From NCBI RefSeq assembly GCF_002849715.1, contig NZ_CP018863.1:3596001-3660000 (forward strand): a DNA stretch of 64,000 bases, given 5' to 3'. Positions 35,813-46,659 of the stretch are shown here, piece by piece. The position numbers and the translations under genes were made by a program. The notes under the pieces were generated by a model. That model saw nothing but the letters and a program-made list of their open reading frames with translations, was not told the origin of the DNA and did no database searches. Within the stretch, counting starts at the first letter, position 1. Each line of letters starts with the position of its first letter. Source of the DNA: Arthrobacter crystallopoietes (GTDB lineage: Bacteria > Actinomycetota > Actinomycetes > Actinomycetales > Micrococcaceae).

Positions 35813-36763
35813 ATGGCAGCCGGCGGAGGTACCAAGGCGATTATTGCAGCCTTGACAGCGAACCTGACCATCGCGGTCCTGAAGTTCGTGGCCTATCTCC
35901 TCACCGCTTCATCTTCGATGCTCGCGGAGGCGATACACTCCGTGGCCGACTCTGGGAACCAGGTACTGCTCCTCGTCGGCGGTAAACGTGCCGCCCGGCA
36001 GGCCAGCCCGCAGCATCCGTTCGGATACGGCCGGGACCGTTACATTTACGCTTTCATTGTCTCGATCGTGCTCTTCAGCGTCGGCGGTCTCTTTGCGCTG
36101 TACGAGGCCTACCACAAGTGGCAGGACCCGCATCCGATTGAAGGCGTCTGGTGGTGGGTTCCGCTGGCTGTCCTGATCGGCGCCATCATCGCGGAATCGT
36201 TTTCGCTCCGTACCGCCGTCGTCGAATCGAACCACGTCAGGGGAAAGAAGAGCTGGGTCCAGTTCGTGCGCAATGCCAAGTCTCCCGAGCTTCCCGTAAT
36301 TCTGCTGGAGGATATTGGGGCACTGCTGGGGCTGGTCTTCGCGCTCTTTGGTGTCAGCCTGACCCTGTTGACCGGTGACGGGATCTGGGACGCTGTCGGC
36401 ACGGCGATGATCGGAGTGCTGCTGGTGGTGATCGCCTTTGTCCTGGCGATCGAAACGAAGTCGCTGCTTCTGGGGGAGTCGGCGACAAAGGAACACATCA
36501 GGCTGATCGAAGAGGCAATCGGCGCCGACAACGAGACCAGAATCATTCATCTAAAGACGATGCACCTAGGTCCCGAGGAACTGCTGGTTGCAGCGAAGGT
36601 CACCATTGCGCACAGCGAAACAGGCCGCGAGATCGCCGAACAGATCGATGCAACCGAGCAGCGGATCCGGGACGCTGTGCCGATTGCCCGCGTGATCTAC
36701 TTGGAGCCGGATATTTTCCGGGCAGAGAGAGCGTCCGCGGCTTCGGAAGCAACAGGAGCCTGA
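35813..36763 (+). CDS. Cation diffusion facilitator family transporter
   Basis: A 316-residue metal/proton antiporter-type protein. Six membrane helices are predicted. Metal-site motifs include SSMLAEAIHSVADSGNQ in the second helix and VILLEDIGALLGLVFALFG in the fifth. HPFGYGRDRYIYAF is diagnostic. The last ~90 residues form the cytoplasmic ferredoxin-like domain (HIRLIEEAIGADNET to VIYLEPD). Zinc, iron or manganese are possible substrates. It starts two bases after the methyltransferase stop. Its last 67 bases overlap the 3' end of the MFS gene on the other strand. Confidence 0.88.
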   Translation: MAAGGGTKAIIAALTANLTIAVLKFVAYLLTASSSMLAEAIHSVADSGNQVLLLVGGKRAARQASPQHPFGYGRDRYIYAFIVSIVLFSVGGLFALYEAYHKWQDPHPIEGVWWWVPLAVLIGAIIAESFSLRTAVVESNHVRGKKSWVQFVRNAKSPELPVILLEDIGALLGLVFALFGVSLTLLTGDGIWDAVGTAMIGVLLVVIAFVLAIETKSLLLGESATKEHIRLIEEAIGADNETRIIHLKTMHLGPEELLVAAKVTIAHSETGREIAEQIDATEQRIRDAVPIARVIYLEPDIFRAERASAASEATGA

Positions 36764-37956
36764 CCCCGGCGGTCAAGAAGGCCGGAAATAGCGGCAACTG
36801 CCAGTCCGAGGAACGCCAGCCCGGCACCGACGAGGGCAGGGGCTTTGAAGCCCCATCCGGCAGCGATGACGGCTCCTCCGAGGAAGGCACCCAGCGCGTT
36901 CGCCATGTTGAGGGCCGAATGGTTCAGCGAGGCAGCCAGTGTCTGTGCATCGGGTGAGGCATCCATCAGGCGTGTCTGTAGCCCCGGGATCAGGCTGGAG
37001 CCTGCGGCGCCAAGCAGGAAGACCAGCGGGATCGCCAGCCAGGGGATACCCGCAGCGGCCCAGAACAGCACCAGCACGATAATGATCGCCGTCATGACTA
37101 TGTAGATGCTGCCCATAACCGAGCGGTCGGCAAGCCGGCCGCCGATGAGGTTTCCGGCTACCATGCCGAGGCCGTAGAGTCCCACGATCAGCGGCAGCGC
37201 CGATTCGGGTACGCCCGTGACATCCGTCATGGTTGGGCTGATATACGAATACACCGCGAAAAAACCGCCGAAGCCGACGATGCCGATCAGCAAAGCCAGC
37301 CAGACCTGGATGCGTTTGAGCGCGCTGAGCTCCTTGCGGATGCTCGCTTCGGCATGGGTCGGCGTGAACGGGACGAAGCGCTGGAGGAGGACCAAGGTAA
37401 TTACACCCATGATGCCCACAGCCACGAACATCAGCCGCCAGCCGTATTGCTGGCCCAGCCAAGTCACCAGCGGAACCCCGACAACGTTTGCCACCGAAAG
37501 CCCCAACATGACGGCGGCCACGGCCTGGGCGCGCTTGGCCGGGGCAACAAGGGAAGCGGCGATCACGGCAGCGACGCCGAAGTAGGCGCCGTGGGGGAGG
37601 CCGGACAGGAAGCGGGTCAGGAGCATGGTGGTGTAATCGGCCGCCACCACCGACGAGAGGTTGCCGATGGTGAACAACCCCATTAGCCCCAGAACCATGT
37701 ATTTGTGCGGAACTCTGGCACCGAGTGCGGCCAGGATGGGCGCGCCCACGACCACGCCCAGGGCGTAAGCCGAGATAAGCTGGCCGCTCTGGGGAATGCT
37801 GATCTGCAGACCTTCAGCCACGTCCTGCAGCAGGCCCATGATGGCGAATTCCGTTGTTCCGATACCAAATCCGCCCGCGGCCAGGGCAATGATCGCCCAA
37901 ACAACATGGGTGCTCTCACCTGGTTGTCTGACGGGTCGGACGGATTTGGAAGTCAT
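36697..37956 (-). CDS. MFS transporter, DHA1 arabinose-efflux/chloramphenicol-exporter-like
   Basis: A 419-residue, twelve-helix major facilitator. GGFGIGTTEFAIMGLLQDVA and ISAYALGVVVGAPILAALGA are typical of the AraJ/YdhP drug-proton antiporter branch. FLSGLPHGAYFGVAAVIA is a second signature. The C-terminal tail is short and soluble. Substrate is unknown; many relatives export sugars or antibiotics when overproduced. The stop lies inside the CDF gene on the opposite strand, a 67-base convergent overlap. Confidence 0.88.
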   Translation of the reverse strand: MTSKSVRPVRQPGESTHVVWAIIALAAGGFGIGTTEFAIMGLLQDVAEGLQISIPQSGQLISAYALGVVVGAPILAALGARVPHKYMVLGLMGLFTIGNLSSVVAADYTTMLLTRFLSGLPHGAYFGVAAVIAASLVAPAKRAQAVAAVMLGLSVANVVGVPLVTWLGQQYGWRLMFVAVGIMGVITLVLLQRFVPFTPTHAEASIRKELSALKRIQVWLALLIGIVGFGGFFAVYSYISPTMTDVTGVPESALPLIVGLYGLGMVAGNLIGGRLADRSVMGSIYIVMTAIIIVLVLFWAAAGIPWLAIPLVFLLGAAGSSLIPGLQTRLMDASPDAQTLAASLNHSALNMANALGAFLGGAVIAAGWGFKAPALVGAGLAFLGLAVAAISGLLDRRGQAPVASEAADALSARKISGSK

Positions 37957-38116
37957 AAATGCAGAAGCTCTCGGTCGAAGTCAGGCAGCCAGCAGTCGTA
38001 GGGACAGGCGCAGGGCTTCTGCCGGCAGATGGTGGAAATGCAACGCGCCGACGTCGTTGTCCATTCCACTCTAACGGAGGCGGCGGGCCGTTTCCGGGGA
38101 GGCGTCGTACAGTCGG

Positions 38117-38122
38117 TAGACT
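38117..38122 (+). promoter_or_regulatory. Putative leaderless -10 box for the Nudix gene
   Basis: TAGACT lies seven bases before the GTG at 38130. It supports that start, since the frame is open well upstream. Confidence 0.5.
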
Positions 38123-38129
38123 CGGTTCC

Positions 38130-38576
38130 GTGGAACTGCCTCTAAAACAGATCGTCGGTGCCGCGATCGTGGACTCTCTTTCGAAGCCTTCCGAGCTCCT
38201 GGTCGCCAGGAGAACGGCACCGGAATCCTTGGCCGGCCTGTGGGAATTTCCGGGAGGCAAGGTGGAGCCGGGAGAGGGCTGCGAAGACGCGCTTCTGCGT
38301 GAAATCCGCGAAGAGTTAGGTGTCGACGTCGAGCTCGGCACGGAGGTCCCCGGTCCGCTGGAACAGGGCTGGCAGCTCAACAATGCTGCCGCGATGCGGG
38401 TCTGGACGGCACGGATTCTCGACGGCACACCACGCCCGCTTGAGGATCACGACGAGCTGCGGTGGGTGCCCTTGCGGCACGCGGAACTCAATGCCCTGCC
38501 TTGGATTCCAGCCGATCTTCCGATCATCATGTCGGTACTGGAGACGGTTGATCAGGCAGACAGCGCTCGATCCTGA
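38130..38576 (+). CDS. Nudix hydrolase, MutT-like
   Basis: A 148-residue (deoxy)nucleoside triphosphate diphosphatase. The Nudix box GX5EX7REUXEEXGU is exact in GGKVEPGEGCEDAL and LREIREELGV. The start IVGAAIVDSLSKPSELLVAR and the tail DHDELRWVPLRH are typical of MutT-type 8-oxo-dGTP or CTP pyrophosphohydrolases that clean the nucleotide pool. GTG start chosen from homology and the TAGACT box. Specific substrate not determinable. Confidence 0.88.
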   Translation: MELPLKQIVGAAIVDSLSKPSELLVARRTAPESLAGLWEFPGGKVEPGEGCEDALLREIREELGVDVELGTEVPGPLEQGWQLNNAAAMRVWTARILDGTPRPLEDHDELRWVPLRHAELNALPWIPADLPIIMSVLETVDQADSARS

Positions 38577-38617
38577 ACGAATGGGTTCAGTGAACTGAAC
38601 GAAAGAGCCGGAGGAAC

Positions 38618-39025
38618 ATGGGATCCGGTGTCTGGGTAGGCGTTTTCCTGTTCGGGCTGCTGGTTGTTGTCCTCGGGCTGCTGGCGTATGCCGGAATCTG
38701 GCGCAATTGGTGGACGCGGATCCACATGACAACCGGCTATCCGCCGTTCGCGGGCTTCTTCGCCGTAATCTTCCTCATGCTCCTGACGGCCCACCGGTCC
38801 GTACTGGAGATCGACAGCGCGGTGCTGACGGTCGTTTACGGACTGCTGCTCGCCGCCGTGCTGGTGGTCGGGATCACAGCATGGTTCTGGCTGCCTGCCG
38901 CCATGTTGCCGGCATGGTTGAGAGAGCAGAAGCGGGCCGAAGGTGAAGCTTGCATACACACCGGTATGCCGGACAACCACTGGATGGCAGGATTTCGGCC
39001 GCTAGAGGATAGAGACGGCCGCTGA
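38618..39025 (+). CDS. Small membrane protein of unknown function
   Basis: A 135-residue protein with three hydrophobic helices: VWVGVFLFGLLVVVLGLLAY, a middle segment FAGFFAVIFLMLLTAH, and VVYGLLLAAVLVVGITAWFW. It has a basic-then-acidic C-terminal tail. GGAGGAACATG gives a clear start: GGAGG four bases before ATG. It follows the Nudix gene by 41 bases and is convergent with the radical SAM gene. I do not recognise a family. Confidence 0.65.
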   Translation: MGSGVWVGVFLFGLLVVVLGLLAYAGIWRNWWTRIHMTTGYPPFAGFFAVIFLMLLTAHRSVLEIDSAVLTVVYGLLLAAVLVVGITAWFWLPAAMLPAWLREQKRAEGEACIHTGMPDNHWMAGFRPLEDRDGR

Positions 39026-39075
39026 CTGAGCCACCACGGACTTTCCCTCGACGGCTTGCTGCAGGTGCGCGACGG

Positions 39076-40137
39076 TCAGAAAAGCGTGGGCTGCAGAGCG
39101 GGCAAGGTCTCCGGCGTTGTCGGTCCAGCGGCCGGGGCGGGCCTCTCGGCAGCCGGGGCGGCCGTGCGGACGCGCAGATGGGCGGCGTTGCCGGATAAAG
39201 CGTAGCGGGTTTTTAGCTTAGCTACCCGTCCTGCCAGCCATTGGCGGTAGTCCTTGGAAGCGTAGGTACCGCCGTTGTAAAGTCCGCGGTATTTGCCCAC
39301 GAGTTGCGGGTATTCCCGGCCCAGCCACTGCAGGTACCATTCCCGGGCACCTGGGCGCAGGTGCAGGGCTCCAACTGTGACGCCGGAGGCTCCGGCGGCG
39401 GCGAGCTGGGAGAACAAGCGGTCCAGATGTTCGTCCCCGTCCGTAAGCCACGGCAGGATCGGCATGGCCATGACGTTGCAGTTGAAGCCTGCGTCCGCAA
39501 CCGCCTTGATCAGGTCCAGTCGGGCCTTGGGCGTAGGTGTCCCTGGCTCGACCTGCTGCTGAAGCCGCGTATCCGCAAAAGCAAGAGACACGCCGATTCC
39601 GATGTCCACGCTTTCGGCCGCCTTGGCCAGGAGCGGCAGGTCCCGCTTCAGCAAGGGCCCCTTCGTGAGGATGGAGAACGGCGTTCCGGAGTCGGCAAGG
39701 GCTTCTATAATGCCGGGCATGAGTTTGTAGCGGCCCTCGGCACGCATGTAGGGATCCGAGTTTGTTCCCAGCGCAACTGGCTGCCGTTTCCACGATGGCC
39801 GGGCCAGCTCGCGGCGAAGCACCTCGACGATGTTTGTCTTGACAATGATCTGGGTGTCAAAGTCCCGCCCGGAATCCAGGTCCAGATACTCATGGGTCTT
39901 GCGGGCAAAGCAGTAGGTGCACTGGTGCAGGCAGCCGCGGGTGGGATTGATGGTCCATTCGAACGGCATGGCAGACTGCACGGGAACTTTGCTGAGAGCA
40001 GACTTGCAGACGATCTCGTGGAAGGTGACCCCGCTGAACTCGGGGGTTTGTGTAGACCGCACCAGTCCGGCCATTTTCGCAAGGCCCGGCAATGCCAGAT
40101 CATCCACAGAGTCCAAAGCTTGCCCGTCCCAACGCAT
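39076..40137 (-). CDS. Radical SAM protein of the Rv2578c/SplB-like family
   Basis: A 353-residue protein starting at MRWDGQALDSVDD; an upstream in-frame ATG would add 12 residues. The radical SAM motif is NPTRGCLHQCTYCFARKTHE (CxxxCxxC) near residue 72. ALGTNSDPYMRAEGRYKLMP and FSILTKGPLLKRDLPLL follow, as in spore-photoproduct-lyase-related proteins. The C-terminal ~40 residues are Ala/Pro-rich. Actinobacterial members (Rv2578c in M. tuberculosis) are widespread but uncharacterised. DNA repair is suggested only by the fold. Confidence 0.85.
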   Translation of the reverse strand: MRWDGQALDSVDDLALPGLAKMAGLVRSTQTPEFSGVTFHEIVCKSALSKVPVQSAMPFEWTINPTRGCLHQCTYCFARKTHEYLDLDSGRDFDTQIIVKTNIVEVLRRELARPSWKRQPVALGTNSDPYMRAEGRYKLMPGIIEALADSGTPFSILTKGPLLKRDLPLLAKAAESVDIGIGVSLAFADTRLQQQVEPGTPTPKARLDLIKAVADAGFNCNVMAMPILPWLTDGDEHLDRLFSQLAAAGASGVTVGALHLRPGAREWYLQWLGREYPQLVGKYRGLYNGGTYASKDYRQWLAGRVAKLKTRYALSGNAAHLRVRTAAPAAERPAPAAGPTTPETLPALQPTLF

Positions 40138-40194
40138 GAACCAATTCGAACACACGTTCGAGGTTCTCGGCAAGAGCTGCCCGGATCCGGCCTA

Positions 40195-40620
40195 CTACCT
40201 CGTGCGACGGCGCCGCAGTGGCCGCTCGGAGTAACCGCCTTCACGCAGGCCTGCCCATCGTTCGAAGATATTGCGCGAAGCCGGATCGCCGGTCCGCAGC
40301 AGTGACCAGAGCGCGGCCGCGCCGTACAGCGGCAGGAAGGGCAGTCCCAGGCAGCACGCGTACTGGGTGCTGTGGCGTGCCTCGTGGCCCATCAGAATCG
40401 GATTGGCCGCCAGATGTGCGGCCGCCGGGCGAAGCAGCACCACGTTTCCCAGCGTGAAGCCCGCTGCTTTCGGCGCCGGCCAGGTGTAACCCTGCGCAAC
40501 AAGCAGGCCTCGGGGACCGCGCTGAAGGGAACAGTCCGCGGCCTTGGCGACGGCGATCCCCATCAGGGTGGAGAGGTTGATCAGGTTCAGGTAGCTGCGC
40601 AGGCGCTCACCGGCGGTCAT
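40195..40620 (-). CDS. Small actinobacterial protein with an HExxH motif
   Basis: A 141-residue protein starting MTAGERLRSYLNLINLSTLM. The centre reads PILMGHEARHSTQYACCLGL followed by PFLPLYGAAALWSLL. HEARH is an HExxH zinc motif, and two hydrophobic stretches flank it. The C-terminal RPLRRRRTR is strongly basic. It may be a membrane-bound or degenerate metallopeptidase-like protein, but no third zinc ligand can be pinned down. Divergent from pheS and 57 bases upstream of the radical SAM gene start, so possibly in the same transcript. Confidence 0.65.
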   Translation of the reverse strand: MTAGERLRSYLNLINLSTLMGIAVAKAADCSLQRGPRGLLVAQGYTWPAPKAAGFTLGNVVLLRPAAAHLAANPILMGHEARHSTQYACCLGLPFLPLYGAAALWSLLRTGDPASRNIFERWAGLREGGYSERPLRRRRTR

Positions 40621-40727
40621 GCCAACATCATAGGTTCCGCAGCTGCAGCGCCTCCCGAAGGTGCGTTTGGTCGAGCGTGGCAGTCCGTGTCGGCTGCCTC
40701 GATGTCGGAGGTGTGGGCGCTGTCCAC

Positions 40728-40852
40728 TAGACTGTTTGTGCTGAGACATGACCGAAGTGCCGGGCACCTGAAGCGCTGCAATAGCGTCTTCGAGGCACCT
40801 GTTCATGAGCCGAAGACACACCTGCATACAGAATCAATAGGTAAGAACATAC
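40728..40852 (+). promoter_or_regulatory. pheS leader with short ORFs and a hairpin
   Basis: TAGACT at 40728-40733 is a probable -10 box, about 120 bases before pheS. The leader contains an ATG mini-ORF (40748-40771, MTEVPGT). A longer GTG frame (40738-40860) ends inside pheS. A composite hairpin joins GTGCC 40757-40761 with GGCAC 40794-40798, and GAAGCGCT 40770-40777 with AGCG-T-CTTC 40783-40791. There is no run of phenylalanine codons, so classic Phe attenuation is not supported. Confidence 0.4.
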
Positions 40853-41932
40853 ATGTCTGAAACCACATTGGGGACTGAGACCCCGCAGGCCGCCGCTGTG
40901 CCGCATCCGCTGGACGAGGCGGCCATTGGCGCCGCCGTCGAGCAGGCGCTGGCCGCGATTGCCGCTGCCGCCAACCTTGAAGAGCTGAAGGCCGCCCGCA
41001 TTGCCCACACCGGCGAGAAATCGCCGCTGAGCCTGGCCAACCGCGAGATCGGCAAACTCGCCAAGGAAGAGAAGGCTGCAGCCGGCAAGCTTGTGGGCCC
41101 GGCGCGAGGACGCCTGAACAAGGCGCTGGCCACCCGCACCGAGGAGCTCGAAGCGGAGCGGGATGCACAGATCCTCGTGGATGAGGCCGTGGACGTTACG
41201 GCCGCCCCGCGCCGTCGTCGTGCTGGTGCCAGGCACCCGCTGTCCATTCTGCAGGAACGCGTGAGCGACATCTTCGTCGGGATGGGCTGGGAAATCGCCG
41301 AAGGTCCCGAGGTAGAGTCCGAGTGGTTCAACTTCGACGCGCTGAACTTCAAGCCGGACCACCCCGCTCGGGAGATGCAGGACACCTTCTTCGTGGAGCC
41401 GCCGGAAGCCCACCTGCTGATGCGTACGCACACCTCGCCGGTCCAGGTGCGGTCGATGCTGGAGCGGGAGGTGCCGATTTACGTGCTGTGCCCGGGCAAG
41501 GTGTTCCGCACCGACGAACTGGACGCCACCCATACACCCGTGTTCCACCAGTTCGAAGGCCTGGCTATCGACAAGGGTCTGAGCATGGCTGACCTGCGCG
41601 GGACGCTGGAGCACTTCGCCCGGCAGATGTTCGGCGCCGACGCCAGCATCCGGCTGCGCCCGAACTTCTTCCCCTTCACCGAGCCTTCCGCGGAGCTGGA
41701 CATCTGGCATCCGGGTGCCAAGGGCGGCCCGCAGTGGATCGAGTGGGGCGGCTGCGGCATGGTGCACCCCAACGTGCTGCGTGCGGCCGGAATCGATCCG
41801 GAGGTCTATTCGGGCTTCGCCTTCGGCATGGGCATCGAGCGCACGCTGATGTTCCGCAACGAGGTCGGCGACATGCACGACATGATTGAAGGCGATGTAC
41901 GGTTCAGCGAACACTTCGGGATGGAGATCTAA
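40853..41932 (+). CDS. pheS: Phenylalanine-tRNA ligase alpha subunit
   Basis: A 359-residue catalytic subunit. The N-terminal coiled coil ([20 protein letters not shown]) binds tRNA. Class II motif 2 is [20 protein letters not shown] and motif 3 is [38 protein letters not shown] and [16 protein letters not shown] are conserved. Ends three bases before pheT. It acts as an alpha2-beta2 enzyme with PheT. The leader is discussed separately. Confidence 0.97.
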   Translation: MSETTLGTETPQAAAVPHPLDEAAIGAAVEQALAAIAAAANLEELKAARIAHTGEKSPLSLANREIGKLAKEEKAAAGKLVGPARGRLNKALATRTEELEAERDAQILVDEAVDVTAAPRRRRAGARHPLSILQERVSDIFVGMGWEIAEGPEVESEWFNFDALNFKPDHPAREMQDTFFVEPPEAHLLMRTHTSPVQVRSMLEREVPIYVLCPGKVFRTDELDATHTPVFHQFEGLAIDKGLSMADLRGTLEHFARQMFGADASIRLRPNFFPFTEPSAELDIWHPGAKGGPQWIEWGGCGMVHPNVLRAAGIDPEVYSGFAFGMGIERTLMFRNEVGDMHDMIEGDVRFSEHFGMEI

Positions 41933-41935
41933 GTA

Positions 41936-44479
41936 ATGCGTATCCCACTTTCCTGGTTGCGCGAGTATGCCCAGGTACCGGCGGAAGCAACCGCTGAAGA
42001 CGTCATGGCCGAGCTGGTCAAGGTTGGCCTCGAAGAGGAGGACGTCCACCGTCCGCTCGACGAGTTGAAGGGCCCGGTAGTCGTCGGGCAGGTGCTCTCG
42101 GCCGAAAAGGAACCGCAGGCCAACGGCAAGACCATCAACTGGTGCCAGGTCCGCGTGGTGCCGGAGGGCCAGGAGCAGACCCTGACCGGAGACGGCATCG
42201 ACCCCTCCGGCGTGCAGGGCATTGTCTGCGGCGCGCACAACTTCGAGCCGGGGGACAAGGTTGTCGTCACCCTGCCCGGCGCCGTGCTGCCCGGTGACTT
42301 CAGGATCACCCCGCGCAAGACCTACGGCCACGTCTCCGCCGGCATGATCGCATCCGTGCGCGAGCTCGGCATCGGCGATGACCATGACGGCATCCTGGTG
42401 CTCGGCACCCTGGGCCTGGATCCCGAAATCGGTGCGGACGCCCTCGAGGTGCTGAGCCTCTACGACGAGGCCGCCGAGATCAACGTGACCCCGGACCGCA
42501 GCTACTGCTTCTCCATCCGAGGCGTGGCCCGCGAATTCGCCCATGCCACGGGTACCGGGTTCAAGGACCCGGCGGCCGCCGTCGTCGTCGATCCTTCCAC
42601 CGGCCCCGGCTACCCGGTCCGGCTGGAAGACCAGGCGCCCATTTACGGCAAGCCCGGCTGCGACAGGTTTGTCGCCCGCACGGTGCGCAGCGTGGACCCC
42701 ACCCGGCCGACGCCGACCTGGATGGCTTCGCGCCTGCGCCTGGCCGGCATCCGGTCCATCTCGCTCGTGGTGGACATTTCCAACTACGTCATGCTCGAGC
42801 TGGGCCAGCCGCTGCACTTCTACGATCTGGACCGGCTCCAGGGCGATATTGTGGTGCGCCGCGCCAACGCGGGGGAGACGCTGCGGACGCTGGACGACAA
42901 GGTGCGCAAGCTGGACCCCGAGGACCTGCTGATCACCGACGCGTCCGGCGCCATCGGCATCGCCGGCGTGATGGGCGGAGCGGCCACCGAAGTATCGGAC
43001 AGCACGGTCAACGTGCTCATCGAGGCGGCCCATTTCGAAGAGGTCAGCATTTCCCGTTCGCGCCGCCGCCACAAGCTCCCCTCCGAGGCGTCCAAACGCT
43101 TCGAGCGGGGCGTGGACTGGCAGGTGGCCGACGAGGCCGCGCAGCGCGCCGTGGACCTGCTGACCGAGCTGGCCGGCGGTACCGCGGACACCACGGTGAC
43201 CGATGCCGGGCAGGAACCGGCCGCCGTCGTTATCGATCTGCCGGCGGGCTTTGCCGCCGAACGGATCGGCATCGACTTCACCGAGGAACAGATCACCGTG
43301 GCGCTCACGGACCTGGGCGCTGACGTTGAAAAGTACGACGGCGGGTACAAGGTTACGGCGCCGAGCTGGCGCCAGGATCTGGAGATCAAGGAAGACCTGG
43401 CCGAGGAGATCGCCCGGCTGGTCGGCTACGACAACATCCCGGCGACCCTGCCGGTGGCGCCTCCCGGGCGCGGCCTGACCCGCGTGCAGCAGCAGCGCCG
43501 GCGCGTCATGCAGGCGCTCGCGGACGCGGGCCTGACCGAGGTGCTTTCGTACCCGTTTGTCACTAAGGCGGCCAATGACACCTTCGGTGCAGCGGCGGAC
43601 GGCGAGGAACGCAGCGCGCTCAAGCTGGCCAATCCGCTCAGCGATGAACACGGCTACCTGCGCACCTCCGTGCTGCCGGGGCTGCTGGAAACGGCGCGCC
43701 GGAACCACTCCCGCGGCTTCCGCGACCTGGCCCTGTACGAGGCCGGGCTGGTCTTCCTGCCCAACGGCCGCCTCGGCTCGGCGGAGATCCCGCCGCTGGG
43801 CGTCCGGCCGGCGGAAGAAGTGCTGGACGGGCTGTATGCGGGCATTCCCGAGCAGCCGCTGCACCTGGCGGCCGTCTTCATGGGCCACGATTCGCCCGCC
43901 GGCGCCAACCACACCCCGCGCCCCTGGGACTGGGCGGATGCGCTGGACGCTGCGCGTCTGGTCGGCGACGTGCTCGGCGTCGAGCTGGTGGTGGAGCAGG
44001 GTTCGCACCAGGCCTTCCACCCGGGCCGTACGGCGAGGATTTCGCTGCGCAACGGCCAGAGCGTGGGCTACGCGGGCGAACTGCACCCCAAGCTGCTCGC
44101 CGCGCAGGACCTGCCGGAACGCACGGTGGCGCTGGAGCTGAACGCGGACGTGCTCTTCGAGGCCGCCCCGGACGTCATCGTCGCCAAGCACCTTTCCACC
44201 TACCCTGTGGCCACGCAGGACGTGGCGTTGGTGGTGGATGCGGACACGGCCGCCGAGGCGGTGCGGGAGACCCTGCGCGAGGGCGCCGGCGAACTGCTGG
44301 AGGACATCGCGCTCTTCGATGTGTACGCCGGCACAGGCATTGAAGACGGCAAGAAGTCCCTGGCCTTCGGGCTGCGCTTCCGCGCCGATGACCGCACGCT
44401 GACGGCCGATGAGGCCTCGGAGGCCCGGGCCGCCGCGGTGGCTCTGGCCGCCGAACGGTTCGGCGCCGTCCAGCGTTAA
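41936..44479 (+). CDS. pheT: Phenylalanine-tRNA ligase beta subunit
   Basis: A 847-residue subunit. MRIPLSWLREYAQVPAEATA starts the protein. The tRNA-binding EMAP-like domain covers residues ~45-155 (VVVGQVLSAEKEPQANGKTI to FRITPRK). The B3/4 editing domain is around residues 215-390, and B5 around 415-490. The pseudo-catalytic class II fold and a C-terminal anticodon-binding FDX-ACB domain (KHLSTYPVATQDVALVVDAD) complete it. Length is normal. A strong terminator follows. Confidence 0.97.
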   Translation: MRIPLSWLREYAQVPAEATAEDVMAELVKVGLEEEDVHRPLDELKGPVVVGQVLSAEKEPQANGKTINWCQVRVVPEGQEQTLTGDGIDPSGVQGIVCGAHNFEPGDKVVVTLPGAVLPGDFRITPRKTYGHVSAGMIASVRELGIGDDHDGILVLGTLGLDPEIGADALEVLSLYDEAAEINVTPDRSYCFSIRGVAREFAHATGTGFKDPAAAVVVDPSTGPGYPVRLEDQAPIYGKPGCDRFVARTVRSVDPTRPTPTWMASRLRLAGIRSISLVVDISNYVMLELGQPLHFYDLDRLQGDIVVRRANAGETLRTLDDKVRKLDPEDLLITDASGAIGIAGVMGGAATEVSDSTVNVLIEAAHFEEVSISRSRRRHKLPSEASKRFERGVDWQVADEAAQRAVDLLTELAGGTADTTVTDAGQEPAAVVIDLPAGFAAERIGIDFTEEQITVALTDLGADVEKYDGGYKVTAPSWRQDLEIKEDLAEEIARLVGYDNIPATLPVAPPGRGLTRVQQQRRRVMQALADAGLTEVLSYPFVTKAANDTFGAAADGEERSALKLANPLSDEHGYLRTSVLPGLLETARRNHSRGFRDLALYEAGLVFLPNGRLGSAEIPPLGVRPAEEVLDGLYAGIPEQPLHLAAVFMGHDSPAGANHTPRPWDWADALDAARLVGDVLGVELVVEQGSHQAFHPGRTARISLRNGQSVGYAGELHPKLLAAQDLPERTVALELNADVLFEAAPDVIVAKHLSTYPVATQDVALVVDADTAAEAVRETLREGAGELLEDIALFDVYAGTGIEDGKKSLAFGLRFRADDRTLTADEASEARAAAVALAAERFGAVQR

Positions 44480-44497
44480 GCAACAAGCGAACTGAAC

Positions 44498-44537
44498 AAC
44501 GACGGCGGGGCGCGCCTTGGCAGGCCCCGCCGTCGTT
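44498..44537 (+). terminator. Terminator after pheT
   Basis: AACGACGGCGGGGC pairs perfectly over 14 positions with its complement across a 12-base loop, 18 bases after the pheT stop. It isolates the phosphopantetheinyl transferase from pheST. Confidence 0.85.
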
Positions 44538-45246
44538 GGCGGTCTTGGAGGTAAGTGTATGAGGGGTGAGGTCATCCTGCGGCTGGTCCGCCTGGCCGAT
44601 TCCGGTTCCGGCATGTCCAGCCGCGGCTTCCGGCGGGGCGCCATCCGCCACCTGTCGCGTGACGCGGTGCGGCGGCTGGCGGCGGACGAGCTCGACGTCG
44701 GGACCGAACGTGTGCAGTTGGCGTTCGACTGCCGCGACTGCCTGCGCGGCAACGATGGAAGCCATGGCCAGCCGTACCTGCTGCTGGACGGTAATCCTGC
44801 GCCCGTCCGGGTCAGCTACAGCCGCAGCGGGGACTGGCTGCTGGCCGCGCTGTCCTTCCGGCCGGTGCTCCTGGGCGTCGACCTGGAGGATACCGGATCG
44901 GCGGCCTTCGGCGAGGCCGACAACATCGACGCCGTGATGCTTACCCGCGACGAACGCGCTCTGCTCGCCCGCGTCGTTGACCGCCGGCGGCTCCGCGCAC
45001 AGCTCTGGACGCGGAAAGAAGCCGTGCTGAAATCCACCGGCCACGGCCTGCGCCTTGCCCCCGATGAGGTAGGGGTGGCGGATGCGGAAGGCAGCGCACT
45101 GCTGACCATCTGGCCCGGTTCTGCCGGGGAACGGCCGGGCGTGCAGCTCGTGGACCTTCAGCTCACGCCGGCCATGGCCGACGGGACAGCCGTGCCGCCA
45201 ACGCTGACCGCGGCGCTGGCCATCGGCGGTTCAGCCGATCCGGGTG

Positions 45247-46655
<1,409 letters not shown>

Positions 46656-46659
<4 letters not shown>

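Noticed and set aside
40728..40852. T-box riboswitch or Phe-rich leader peptide for pheST
   Set aside because: No T-box consensus and only one phenylalanine codon in the possible leader frame.
40727..44752. A 1341-codon open frame on the - strand opposite pheS and pheT
   Set aside because: Antisense artefact of high-GC coding; pheST are fully recognisable and the product looks random and Arg/Gly/His-rich.
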